Source: Bythopirellula polymerisocia
Lineage (GTDB): Bacteria > Planctomycetota > Planctomycetia > Pirellulales > Lacipirellulaceae
DNA length: 64,000 bases
NCBI RefSeq assembly: GCF_007860015.1
Contig: NZ_SJPS01000004.1
Coordinates: 565,567 to 629,566 of the forward strand
Direction of reading: 5' to 3'
Position 1 is the stretch's first letter. The number at the start of each line of letters is the position of its first letter. The position numbers and the translations under genes are program-made. Under the pieces are notes generated by a model. It ran no database searches. It was not told the DNA's origin and saw only the letters and a list, made by a program, of their open reading frames with translations. Below, piece by piece: positions 7,619 to 15,861 of the stretch.

Positions 7619-9031
7619 TCACCAAGTGAAGCCTGTTCCGATGGTCAAACCGATCAGGCTGAGATCGATTCCTTGAGCTAACGCAGTTGCACGTCCCTCA
7701 GAGAAGGGAGGGGCGTTGGGATCGCCGAAACCAGCGAAGGAGCTCGCGACGGCGGAACCGAGACTTGCACCCCAGTATTGATACTCGCCGGCCACACGGA
7801 AGAAGGCATTGGCTGGGAAGCACATGACTCGGTAATTAGCTTGAACACCAAGTTGGGCCTCACCAATATAAAGTGCATCATCTACCTGGGAGAACGCACC
7901 GTTATAGGAACCGGCAGTGGCTCCCGCAGTGAGTTCAATCGTGTCTGTCTCGGCACTATTAGTGATTGGTCCCCACACCACAGAGCCTCGTAAGTTGTAA
8001 TACAAGCTGAGGCAAGAATCGCAGTGGAAGGGTCGATATCCCGAAAGGGCAGTCGTGATGCCCATGCCGTGGGCAGAACGATTCGAGCGAGCATTTCCGC
8101 TCAGAATTCCGAGTCCGGCTGCTCCATCGTTGAGCTGTGCATCAACACTCAAAGCCGAGTCATGCAAAACCGATGCATAACGGGCACCGAAGGCGAACGT
8201 GTTGCGACAGGTATAGTGGCAGAAGCTACGAGTCACCTCGATGTCAGCGGTGTAGGCTTCGAAACGATTGTGGATGAAGTATCCAAAATCGGGGGTTGGG
8301 CCCGGAGGAGTGAAAGTGAATGGATCATAAGTGTCTTCAGCAGCTTGCATGTTCCAGTAACGTCCCACGATCCCCCAACATCCACACTGAGCACCCAACC
8401 ACAATCGGGGTGCCACGTACATGTCGTCGATAGCGATATCATCACTTCCAAAGGTTGCATCAAGCGCAGGTGCTGCGAACCCATCCTGCAAGCGGTAGCT
8501 TACTCCACTGGCATTCAAGTCTGGAGCGAGGAATGTGGCCTCTACGCCGGCAAGCCAGAAGCAAGGGGGACGGCAGCATGCGCAGCAGGACTGGCAACAG
8601 CAACCATCTGAACAGCAGCCGCTTCCTGTGCAGCAGTCACCACCCGAGCAGCAACCAGGATCAGTATAGGAACAGCTCGGATCACATTCGCTACCACAAC
8701 AATCTTGGTAGGCACTGACTTTGGCAAATTCACCCGAGGTTAACTGTCCGACGTAGAAGTCAGAGTTTTTCAGTGCGGTTTGAAGAGAACCGTCTGCGAC
8801 TACCTCTTGGGAAGACGTAAGTTGAAGATCTTCATTCTTAATGGTTTTTCCGAGTTCGACGTCAGACTTAAGAGGTTGCTCTACCGGAGGAAGTTCCTGG
8901 AAAGACTCACCGACAGCTAGGGGCGTAGTCGTTTCGGATGCCAGAACGAGCTGTCCATTTAAGCCAACGAGAATGCTTATTGCCGATAGAGCAATCCAGA
9001 TGGGTTTCGAGTGAGATTGGTCTGTGCTCAT
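7619..9031 (-). CDS. Cys-rich outer-membrane beta-barrel protein
   Basis: A 470-residue exported protein resembling the planctomycete Lpg1974-type pore-forming outer-membrane family. Order of parts: signal peptide (hydrophobic segment at about 11-32), a polar linker, a Cys-dense block at about 112-157 (many CC pairs, for example CCSDGCCCQSCCACC), then WLAGVEATFLAPD that opens a barrel domain of alternating strands and ends in the aromatic-terminated strand LTIGTGFTW. The final Trp is a typical outer-membrane assembly signal. The Cys block could cross-link proteins or bind metal; that is inference. Convergent with the small secreted protein gene; divergent from the second barrel gene across 546 bp. 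Confidence 0.75.
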   Translation of the reverse strand: MSTDQSHSKPIWIALSAISILVGLNGQLVLASETTTPLAVGESFQELPPVEQPLKSDVELGKTIKNEDLQLTSSQEVVADGSLQTALKNSDFYVGQLTSGEFAKVSAYQDCCGSECDPSCSYTDPGCCSGGDCCTGSGCCSDGCCCQSCCACCRPPCFWLAGVEATFLAPDLNASGVSYRLQDGFAAPALDATFGSDDIAIDDMYVAPRLWLGAQCGCWGIVGRYWNMQAAEDTYDPFTFTPPGPTPDFGYFIHNRFEAYTADIEVTRSFCHYTCRNTFAFGARYASVLHDSALSVDAQLNDGAAGLGILSGNARSNRSAHGMGITTALSGYRPFHCDSCLSLYYNLRGSVVWGPITNSAETDTIELTAGATAGSYNGAFSQVDDALYIGEAQLGVQANYRVMCFPANAFFRVAGEYQYWGASLGSAVASSFAGFGDPNAPPFSEGRATALAQGIDLSLIGLTIGTGFTW

Positions 9032-9577
9032 AGCGAAGCCTTTTTCTGTACTAAGTGGATCGTGAATTTTCTAGCTCACTCGAGAGCCTAACGATTGAGG
9101 CTCTGCTGGAGCTACTATTTGCATGATTGATAGCAACCAATCCTCAGGAGTTACCGTAAGGATTCCTACCGCATGATCGACCCTCATAGAACAAAATAGA
9201 CACAAATCTAGTTCCAGCAGTTGTAATCCGTAAAACCGTTAGAGTCACCTAAACCATCTTCTTAGGCATGAAAACAGGAAATACTGGCCATAAATCTTAC
9301 CTAACCGTTCCATCCGGAAGGCCAGAGCGATTCACACCGCTCTCGTAAGGCGTCTCGATGAAGTTCTGAGCGAACCGCGCCGATCATCGCTATGGGATCA
9401 ACTAAGCCGCATATGCGCCACGACTGCTATCACTAGCATGAACGGCGAATCTGAGTTTTAAGTACGACCCCTTTAACCCGCACGAGATTGGCTCTGGGAA
9501 TCGAGAAGACAAGACTCGGCCAGAGTCTTTCGATTTCTTGTGTCTGGCAAGGTAAACGGTGATCGAAAGTAGCCACC
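9032..9577. other. 546-bp divergent intergenic region
   Basis: Region between the two divergently read barrel genes. It must contain their promoters. I see no coding frame, RNA gene or strong repeat in it. Confidence 0.5.
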
Positions 9578-11116
9578 ATGAAACTCATGCAAGAACTATT
9601 TATTCGCTTCACCGTTTGGTCGACTGTACGTAGACGACCTAGGGCAACTGCTATTCTTGCACTATTGATTTCAATGTTCTTAGGAAGTCTTTCGAGTGCA
9701 CAAGAAGGTGTAACAGGATTTCTTGGGCCGCTATTCTGGAAAAATCCAACAGATACCCAGATGGCACGAGAAAAGACTCAGGCAAAAGCAAAGCAAGAAG
9801 TGTGGGTCAACACGGCACCGACGGCACCCAATTATCTTCCTGCGGTTGCCAAAGCCAATACACAACACGGTTTCTCGGGACCGTTCTATTGGAAGAACCC
9901 CCAGGTTTCAGCAGGCTACAGCGGCCAGCCCATTGCAGAGGTTCACCCAAGAAATGAGTTTGGCCAGTCGATTGACCTCATGGGGCCCCTAGTCTGGAAA
10001 AATTCCCCGCATGTTTTGCCCCGGCAGGAAAGATTCTTGACGGAAGAAGTTTTTGGGCTCGCGGATGCGGGTACCCTCGATCTACGCCAGGCATCAAACT
10101 ACTCTCTCTTGCAGGGTGAAGCGCCGTCACCACCTGGTTTTCTCAGTGGGGAGCCAGAGGTTGTGCAGATTCCCTCGATTGTAGGCGAAGATGGCACCTT
10201 GTTGCCACCTCCACTACCAGAGAATCTAAGTGATGTACCTGCTCCCATCGTGGGCGGAGGATTGTCGGAGGCTGACACACTGGGAGAAGAACCGGTGACC
10301 AATAACTTGCAGTTTTTACGTGCAAGTGCAGTTCTCCTCGAACCAGGCGACATGCAATTCGACATCGGTTTTTCCTACTTGCTCCTCGACAATGACTTTA
10401 CAGTCGTTGATAGCGGGAACCAGTTAGTTGAAACACATTTCAAACAGCGTCAACTGGTCGTGCCGCTGGAAATTAGATACGGACTTACCGAGCGTGCCCA
10501 ATTCTTTATTAACACCCCAGTTGGTTGGGCACAAACCGAATTGGCAACGCTAGGATTCGATGCACGCGAAAATGATGGGGGCATCGGAGATATTACCACG
10601 GGCATTTCCTTTTTAGTCCGAGATGGACAGGGACGTTGCGCAGATACCATTTTCACGGTCGCGGGTACTTTTCCAACTGGTACGGATCCCTTTACCACTG
10701 CACTGTTGTCGGTTAACGCCCCCTCATTGGGAGGCGGGTTTTATGCAATCTCGACGGACCTCTTATGGATCGAGACCTTCGATCCCGTCGTTATCTTTTA
10801 CGGCCTTGGGTGGCGACATCAGTTTGAAAGCGAATACTTTGGTGTTGATGTGCAACCCGGCGAGGACTTCCGGGGCCAATTGGGCGTTGGATTTGCCGTG
10901 AATCAGAAGGTCACTTTGAGCACACGCTTCAATTTTGCCTATGTAACCAAAACGCGACTTGACCATCAGTTTGTCGATGGCACTTTCCAAGAGCCTATGG
11001 CGCTTCGATTTGCCGCTACGGTTGCAAATTGCAACCGGATAATTGAGCCTTTCGCTGAGATTGGTGCTACCGATTCTGCACCTGCTTCGCGCTTTGGAAT
11101 TACTTGGACCTACTGA
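9578..11116 (+). CDS. Outer-membrane transporter-like barrel with GP..WKN repeats
   Basis: A 512-residue exported protein. A long basic N terminus leads into a signal peptide ending near LSSAQ (residue 42). Residues 50-142 contain three copies of a short repeat, GPLFWKN (50-56), GPFYWKN (101-107) and GPLVWKN (136-142), spaced unevenly. A Pro/Glu-rich linker follows, then from about 230 a beta-barrel of the transporter-like (phenol-degradation meta-pathway type) class, with strands such as MQFDIGFSYLLLDND and LVVPLEIRYGLTERAQFF, closing in the aromatic FGITWTY. The C39 peptidase gene starts 26 bp downstream, so they are likely one transcript. A barrel next to a periplasmic C39 peptidase recalls FapF and FapD of the Fap amyloid export system; homology is not shown. 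Confidence 0.7.
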   Translation: MKLMQELFIRFTVWSTVRRRPRATAILALLISMFLGSLSSAQEGVTGFLGPLFWKNPTDTQMAREKTQAKAKQEVWVNTAPTAPNYLPAVAKANTQHGFSGPFYWKNPQVSAGYSGQPIAEVHPRNEFGQSIDLMGPLVWKNSPHVLPRQERFLTEEVFGLADAGTLDLRQASNYSLLQGEAPSPPGFLSGEPEVVQIPSIVGEDGTLLPPPLPENLSDVPAPIVGGGLSEADTLGEEPVTNNLQFLRASAVLLEPGDMQFDIGFSYLLLDNDFTVVDSGNQLVETHFKQRQLVVPLEIRYGLTERAQFFINTPVGWAQTELATLGFDARENDGGIGDITTGISFLVRDGQGRCADTIFTVAGTFPTGTDPFTTALLSVNAPSLGGGFYAISTDLLWIETFDPVVIFYGLGWRHQFESEYFGVDVQPGEDFRGQLGVGFAVNQKVTLSTRFNFAYVTKTRLDHQFVDGTFQEPMALRFAATVANCNRIIEPFAEIGATDSAPASRFGITWTY

Positions 11117-11141
11117 GATAGCCCTGGTCAAAGAGTAGACG

Positions 11142-11894
11142 ATGTCCAAACAAATGCACGTGACCTCGAATGCCATCCCTTGTCGGAGAATTGTCTCGAT
11201 CAGGTCGTGCATTCTGATCGTGACACTATTACTTGCTGCCAGTTACCTTTCCTCAGCCCTGGCTGCGCCGCCGATTCGAGACAGTCAGCATATTGCTTCC
11301 AAATATGTCTGTAGCTGGAAATCACTGAAAGAGCGGAACGTCGTCATGCAGAAGCGTGACTATTCCTGCGGAGCCGCCGCTCTAGCCACCGTGATCAAAT
11401 TCTACATCGGCGATCCTATGAATGAGGGTGTGATCTTAAGAACCCTCGACGGACTGCTCACCTTTGAGGAAGTGAAGGATCGCATCGAGAACGGTTTGGC
11501 TATGAGCGATCTGCGCAAGGCTGCCGTGGAATTGAGCTATCAATCAGTTGTCGCGCAGATGTCTTTGGAACAATTGTTCGAGTCAAAAGTACCGCTGGTG
11601 GTGGGTATCACGGAGAATGAATATAAGCATTTCGTCGTTTACCGTGGTACCGACTATCAATATGTCTATCTCGCAGACCCCATCCGGGGCAACATTCGTT
11701 TACTGATTAACGATTTTGCCTGCCAATGGCAGAAGAACCTAGCGCTCGCTGTGGCCAAACCGGGTGTCCCACCGCGATTGGTTTCTCCACTGAGCCTAAC
11801 CGCACGGGATATATTCCTGGGCCAAACAAACGACCAGCTGCTGCGAACTATTCCCAGCCGTGGAGCCGGCAAGAACGCTCGCCAGGGACTCTAG
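11142..11894 (+). CDS. Exported C39-family cysteine peptidase
   Basis: A 250-residue protein with an N-terminal membrane or signal segment (residues about 21-41) and a C39-type papain-like domain. Visible catalytic residues: Q70 and C76 in QKRDYSCGAAALATV, H163 in YKHFVVYRG and D179 in YLADPIRG. C39 domains usually cut leader peptides after Gly-Gly within ABC exporters; this one has no ABC domain and should act alone in the periplasm, as FapD-type peptidases do. It follows the barrel gene by 26 bp. Candidate substrates are the two small secreted proteins at 6157-7496 or an unlinked protein; this is inference. Confidence 0.8.
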   Translation: MSKQMHVTSNAIPCRRIVSIRSCILIVTLLLAASYLSSALAAPPIRDSQHIASKYVCSWKSLKERNVVMQKRDYSCGAAALATVIKFYIGDPMNEGVILRTLDGLLTFEEVKDRIENGLAMSDLRKAAVELSYQSVVAQMSLEQLFESKVPLVVGITENEYKHFVVYRGTDYQYVYLADPIRGNIRLLINDFACQWQKNLALAVAKPGVPPRLVSPLSLTARDIFLGQTNDQLLRTIPSRGAGKNARQGL

Positions 11895-11900
11895 GAGACT

Positions 11901-13010
11901 TCACACGGTCTCGACGACTTCTGCCTCGATGGCACGAATGCGAGCCTGACTCCACATCACTAGCGCATTTGCTATCAGGACCAATACTGTGCCGATCAAC
12001 GTGCGTCCCGAGAGTCGTTCGCTATCACCCAAGACGAGAAATCCGAACAGCAACGAAGTAGGCAAATACAGGTACGAGAGCACGCTGATGATCGTCGTGG
12101 AGAGCACAGACGTTACATGCACCCACATGCCATGACCCACCAATGCGATCCCCAAGCTGAGGTAGAGAATGAGCGGGATGTCGCGAGGCACGATCTCCCA
12201 ATCGGTCAGCGGCCAGCATAAAAGGAACACAGGCAGGGCGAAGGTGAACTGTCCCCAGGCCCTGAGATTGGTGTCGACCTTCACATGGTGCTGATGCAAC
12301 AGCGGCAACATGGCCGCAGCCAATCCACTAATAATTCCGATCAAGAGGCCAAGTGTCTGATCGTTTTCAAGGCTGAATTCTGGAATCAGCAGGTAAGTAC
12401 CCAAACAAGCCAACATCAGACCCATGATGTCGAGCAATTTTACGCTCCCAAAACCGAGAATCCATCCCATTAGTAGCAGATGGAGTCCGTAGGTAGAGAA
12501 GCCAATCGCTCCGATGGCGGCGCTAGCTAGCTTGATGCTCAAGAAAAACGTCAGCCAATGCAATCCGAACATAATGCCAACTGAAATCAGCGCCCACCAA
12601 GTAGGACGGTCCCAGTTGCTCATCTTTTTCCAAGTGAGTTCTCCCTTCGCGATTACAAGCACAGTCATTCCCAAGCTTGCCAGCCCCAGACGCACAATTC
12701 CCAGCGTGTAGGCATTGAGCTCCACCATCCGCACACACGCCGGCGCGCTGGAGAAAATAAGAATCGTCAGTGCGGCTTTCAGCAATGGTGGCAAAGCGAA
12801 TTCGTGTGGGATTGAGGGGGCAGGGGAGTCGGATGAAGGAGTAAGGTATTGTGAGCACAATGGCTCTGCTTTGCCACCCGACAAGTCACACCATTGTTCT
12901 GCCCGCTGGGGACCATGGCAAATCAATTTGAAATCAACTATGCTGGGTCGTAACGTATTGACCTGCCAAGGCTCCATCCTCCCTGACCTGCGACCCCAGG
13001 AACTGAACAC
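11901..13010 (-). CDS. EamA/DMT-family permease
   Basis: A drug/metabolite-transporter type permease with about ten hydrophobic segments starting near residue 73 (PPLLKAALTILIFSSAP) and the paired EamA halves, ending with a charged tail. Such proteins move small metabolites across the inner membrane; substrate unknown. The start is uncertain: the frame opens with GTG at 13010, only 2 bp from the divergent peroxiredoxin start, but the first 70 residues are polar and unlike EamA proteins, so a start nearer 12860 to 12884 (TTG codons) is plausible. The gene converges on the C39 peptidase gene, six bases apart. Confidence 0.75.
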   Translation of the reverse strand: MFSSWGRRSGRMEPWQVNTLRPSIVDFKLICHGPQRAEQWCDLSGGKAEPLCSQYLTPSSDSPAPSIPHEFALPPLLKAALTILIFSSAPACVRMVELNAYTLGIVRLGLASLGMTVLVIAKGELTWKKMSNWDRPTWWALISVGIMFGLHWLTFFLSIKLASAAIGAIGFSTYGLHLLLMGWILGFGSVKLLDIMGLMLACLGTYLLIPEFSLENDQTLGLLIGIISGLAAAMLPLLHQHHVKVDTNLRAWGQFTFALPVFLLCWPLTDWEIVPRDIPLILYLSLGIALVGHGMWVHVTSVLSTTIISVLSYLYLPTSLLFGFLVLGDSERLSGRTLIGTVLVLIANALVMWSQARIRAIEAEVVETV

Positions 13011-13011
13011 A

Positions 13012-13668
13012 ATGGCTCATTCCCGTCAAAACAAATGGCTTGCCAACTGCCTATTCCTTTTCATTTGCACATTGGTTCCAATTGAAAGCGTTCATTCTGA
13101 AGAGCCGCAAGAAAAAACTGCTCAGCAGGCCGCTGCAACAGCCCTCAAAGTGGGTGATCAGGCGATCGATGGTGTCCTCATCGATGGCGCGGGTAAGGAA
13201 GTCCAATTAAGCGATCTTTGGAAAGAGGGGCCGCTAGTCGTCATCTGGTATCGAGGTGGGTGGTGTCCCATCTGTATGCGTCATCTTAGAGGGATCCAGG
13301 AAGCCATGCCACAGATCAAAGAGGCAGGTGCGAAGATCGTAGCCATTGCTCCTGAACTGCCGGAGATGTCCAAGCAGACCGCAGAAAAAAATGGCTTCGA
13401 TTTCTTGCTTCTCAGTGACAAGGGGAATACCCTCGGTGAGAAATACGGGATCGTATTCAAACTCGACCCCGGCACCGCCACTAGATATCAGCAGCTATTC
13501 GACCTTGAGAAATTCAACGGCGATGCAAGCATGGAGTTGCCTGTTCCTGTCGCCTATGTAATCAACGAAAAAGGCGTCATCACGTTTGCGTATGTCGAAC
13601 CCGACTATCGGCAGCGAGTTAAACCGGGTGATATCGTAGATGCCTTAAAGACAACGCCTGCTAATTGA
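13012..13668 (+). CDS. Exported peroxiredoxin-like protein
   Basis: A 218-residue AhpC/TSA-fold protein. Signal peptide at residues about 10-29, then the peroxiredoxin-like motif RGGWCPICMRHL with C85 and C88. Residues LSDLWKEGPLVVIWY before it and ELPVPVAYVINEKGVI later are standard for the fold. The CxxC arrangement is that of the planctomycete peroxiredoxin-like group rather than of classic 2-Cys enzymes. It should remove peroxides or act as a thiol reductase outside the cytoplasm. ATG at 13012 begins the signal peptide; the open frame upstream overlaps the permease gene and is not coding. Confidence 0.82.
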   Translation: MAHSRQNKWLANCLFLFICTLVPIESVHSEEPQEKTAQQAAATALKVGDQAIDGVLIDGAGKEVQLSDLWKEGPLVVIWYRGGWCPICMRHLRGIQEAMPQIKEAGAKIVAIAPELPEMSKQTAEKNGFDFLLLSDKGNTLGEKYGIVFKLDPGTATRYQQLFDLEKFNGDASMELPVPVAYVINEKGVITFAYVEPDYRQRVKPGDIVDALKTTPAN

Positions 13669-13728
13669 AGATTTAGATCCTGAATTGTAAGAAATAGAAC
13701 ACAGAAGAACACTGATAGGGTGGATTTG

Positions 13729-13795
13729 CGCAGATCAGAAAGATTTCAAATGAATCCGCGGTAATCCGCTAAATCCGCGTTCATCTGCGGCCTAT
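13729..13795. repeat. Short periodic repeat, dispersed-repeat candidate
   Basis: Bases 13753-13790 repeat the unit AATCCGCGGT, AATCCGCTAA, ATCCGCGTTC, ATCTGCGG with about 10-bp periodicity, in an AT-rich gap between two genes. Repeats of this look are found scattered in planctomycete intergenic DNA. Function unknown. Confidence 0.45.
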
Positions 13796-13869
13796 TTACT
13801 CTCTGTATTGGAAGTTTTTAAAGAGACAAAGTACTTCGATCGTTTTAGCAAAGTTAATTGAGAAGTGAG

Positions 13870-14568
13870 ATGGAAGAATCAGTAGTAACTAAACCACCAA
13901 GAACTATATGGAGATGGATCGTGGGAGCATTAGCACTAGGTGCTGCCTTTGCGGCGAGTTGGGTACTCACGGCTGAGTACACCACCGAGCAGACCGTCGA
14001 GCGAACTTTCGTCATCGACGAGGACTTCACCAAAGTCAGGAAAATCATGGTACGCACCAACGCGACGAAGGAAATCATGACCATGGGGGGGACTAGCGAG
14101 TTTGTCGAGCAGAAATGGGAAGAGGGCACGATAAACACCGGGGCTGAGAATATTGGTGAGGCCCTACTGAAAACAGTCTTTTCTGCCGATCCCAACTGGA
14201 AGCTCGAACTGCATGGCATCCTCAAGGTACGGACTCTAGATGACTATGTGGGCCGCGAGGTCGTCACTCTTAATCAGAATGTTGAAATCTCCCCTAATGA
14301 GATCGACTCTGTTTCGAAACTGGAAGAGGGCTCCGAGCGGCTTAAGGGATATGAACTGACGACAATTCTTGAGAGGGAAGAGGACCACACTCGCATCGAC
14401 CTGAAACTTACCCAGAAGATCAAAACCCACGCCCCCTGGTTCGCCCATCGCATTGCCGACCGCCGCGTGAGGGAGTCCGCCGCCAAGTCCATTGAGAAAC
14501 AAGAGCAGGCTATGATCCAACTCATTAATGACAACAAAGACAAGAGCTGGTTGTTACCGCTTAATTGA
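13870..14568 (+). CDS. Membrane-anchored SRPBCC-like protein
   Basis: A 232-residue protein with a short cytoplasmic N terminus, one transmembrane segment (about 15-36, WIVGALALGAAFAASWVLTA) and an alpha/beta region whose pattern, with EYTTEQTVERTFVIDEDFTKV and a long C-terminal helix, fits the START/SRPBCC (DUF2505-like) hydrophobic-ligand fold. The C-terminal helix ends KDKSWLLPLN. Two decayed copies of this 3-prime part lie at 22867-22994 and 28106-28146, so the gene family has duplicated locally. ATG at 13870 is preferred to the upstream TTG. Function unknown. Confidence 0.6.
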   Translation: MEESVVTKPPRTIWRWIVGALALGAAFAASWVLTAEYTTEQTVERTFVIDEDFTKVRKIMVRTNATKEIMTMGGTSEFVEQKWEEGTINTGAENIGEALLKTVFSADPNWKLELHGILKVRTLDDYVGREVVTLNQNVEISPNEIDSVSKLEEGSERLKGYELTTILEREEDHTRIDLKLTQKIKTHAPWFAHRIADRRVRESAAKSIEKQEQAMIQLINDNKDKSWLLPLN

Positions 14569-14663
14569 AAATCCCTGTTAGCCGTGCCTGCGGAAGCTCA
14601 GGAGGCGGAGCGAAGCGTTTTTGCCGGTACTCGCATTATTTGCACTGACGACTAGGTGAACTG

Positions 14664-15845
14664 CTAAAACGTGGGGAGTGGCGGGGGTTCGATGCGGTGC
14701 TGTGGCTCGCTGAGCGAGTGTAAGAATGCCTCCAAATCTTGTAAGTCCTGCTCATTGAGATGCAACGGCTTAATTCTGGAGGATTTCGTCGGGAACAAGG
14801 GATCCTCCTGCTGATCCCTACGGCGACGTAGTGATGGCATCCCAGCGTTGTAGAGTGTCAACACTTCTTCTAGGGTGAACATGCCGCTGTGCATGTAAGG
14901 TGCCGTCCTGCCAACATTTCTCAATGATGGTGTGCGAAAAGCGCCCACGTCTTTAGGATCTTTGGTGACTTTATAGCGACCCAAATCTTCGAAGCGAGTA
15001 CCATAGTTACTCAGACCAATGTGATGAAACTGATCGTCCGTAAGCAAAGGTCCATGATGGCAGTTCATGCAACGCGCGTCTGTACGGAACAGGTGTAATC
15101 CAGCGAGTTCAGAGTCTGTGAGCGCCTCCGAACGTCCCTTAAGAAATTGGTCGAAATGACTCTGTCCCCCTACCAGTGTGCGTTCAAAGGCGGCCAGGGC
15201 CTGCTTTACCTTTTCCATGGTGGGGGTGCCGATGCCAAAGACTTTTTCAAACTGCTCAGTGTAATCGGGGAGACTCGAAAGATTCTGGGTAATCTTTTCA
15301 GCAGAAGAATGCATTTCGTCTGGGTTGGTCAATACAGCTTCTGCTTGTGCCTCAAGACTTTCCGCACGCCCGTCCCAGAAGAACGAATCGCGTAGCCCTC
15401 CATGTAATAGCGAAGGTGCATTGCGAGTTAGTTGGGTGCGGTTGTGGCCAAAGGAAACCGCTCGACCATCACTCCAAAACAAGTCTGGTTCGTGGCATGA
15501 AGCGCAAGCGAGCTGTCCGCTGCCAGACAGGCGGGGGTCAAAAAAAAGCTTGCGACCGAGTTCGATTTTCTCCACTGTACGGGGATTTTCACATGGATCA
15601 GCTACCTCCGGAATCTGACCAAGTTCACGCCACGAGACATCTTCTTCAACGTGAGGTGCTGGCCAGGAGGAGGGAGGTCCGGAGTAAAGCTGTCGTAGTT
15701 CAGTAATGTAGTCGGAGCGCTCGTCAGAAGACATGGATGCTCTGGGCTCGGGTCGCTTGGCTAGAACGACTGTCGACTCTAATGAAATCAACAACAATAG
15801 CACCATATAGAGCATGCTCAATCGAAGTTGGTTGTTCGGACACAT
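14664..15845 (-). CDS. Di-haem cytochrome c peroxidase (MauG/CcpA family)
   Basis: A 393-residue periplasmic protein with a signal peptide (about 8-30) and two c-type haem sites: CASCH (114-118) and CMNCH (259-263). The flanks LGRKLFFDPRLSGSG and VGAFRTPSLRNVGRTAPYMHSG are hallmarks of the di-haem peroxidase and MauG group, which reduce hydrogen peroxide or oxidise partner proteins with electrons from small cytochromes. The ATG at 15845 leaves 16 bp to the upstream gene; a start at 15893 would overlap it. The Met in APYMHSGMF is a candidate axial ligand. Transcription probably continues from the PEP-CTERM gene upstream. Confidence 0.88.
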   Translation of the reverse strand: MCPNNQLRLSMLYMVLLLLISLESTVVLAKRPEPRASMSSDERSDYITELRQLYSGPPSSWPAPHVEEDVSWRELGQIPEVADPCENPRTVEKIELGRKLFFDPRLSGSGQLACASCHEPDLFWSDGRAVSFGHNRTQLTRNAPSLLHGGLRDSFFWDGRAESLEAQAEAVLTNPDEMHSSAEKITQNLSSLPDYTEQFEKVFGIGTPTMEKVKQALAAFERTLVGGQSHFDQFLKGRSEALTDSELAGLHLFRTDARCMNCHHGPLLTDDQFHHIGLSNYGTRFEDLGRYKVTKDPKDVGAFRTPSLRNVGRTAPYMHSGMFTLEEVLTLYNAGMPSLRRRRDQQEDPLFPTKSSRIKPLHLNEQDLQDLEAFLHSLSEPQHRIEPPPLPTF

Positions 15846-15861
15846 GATTTCAAGCGAGGAA

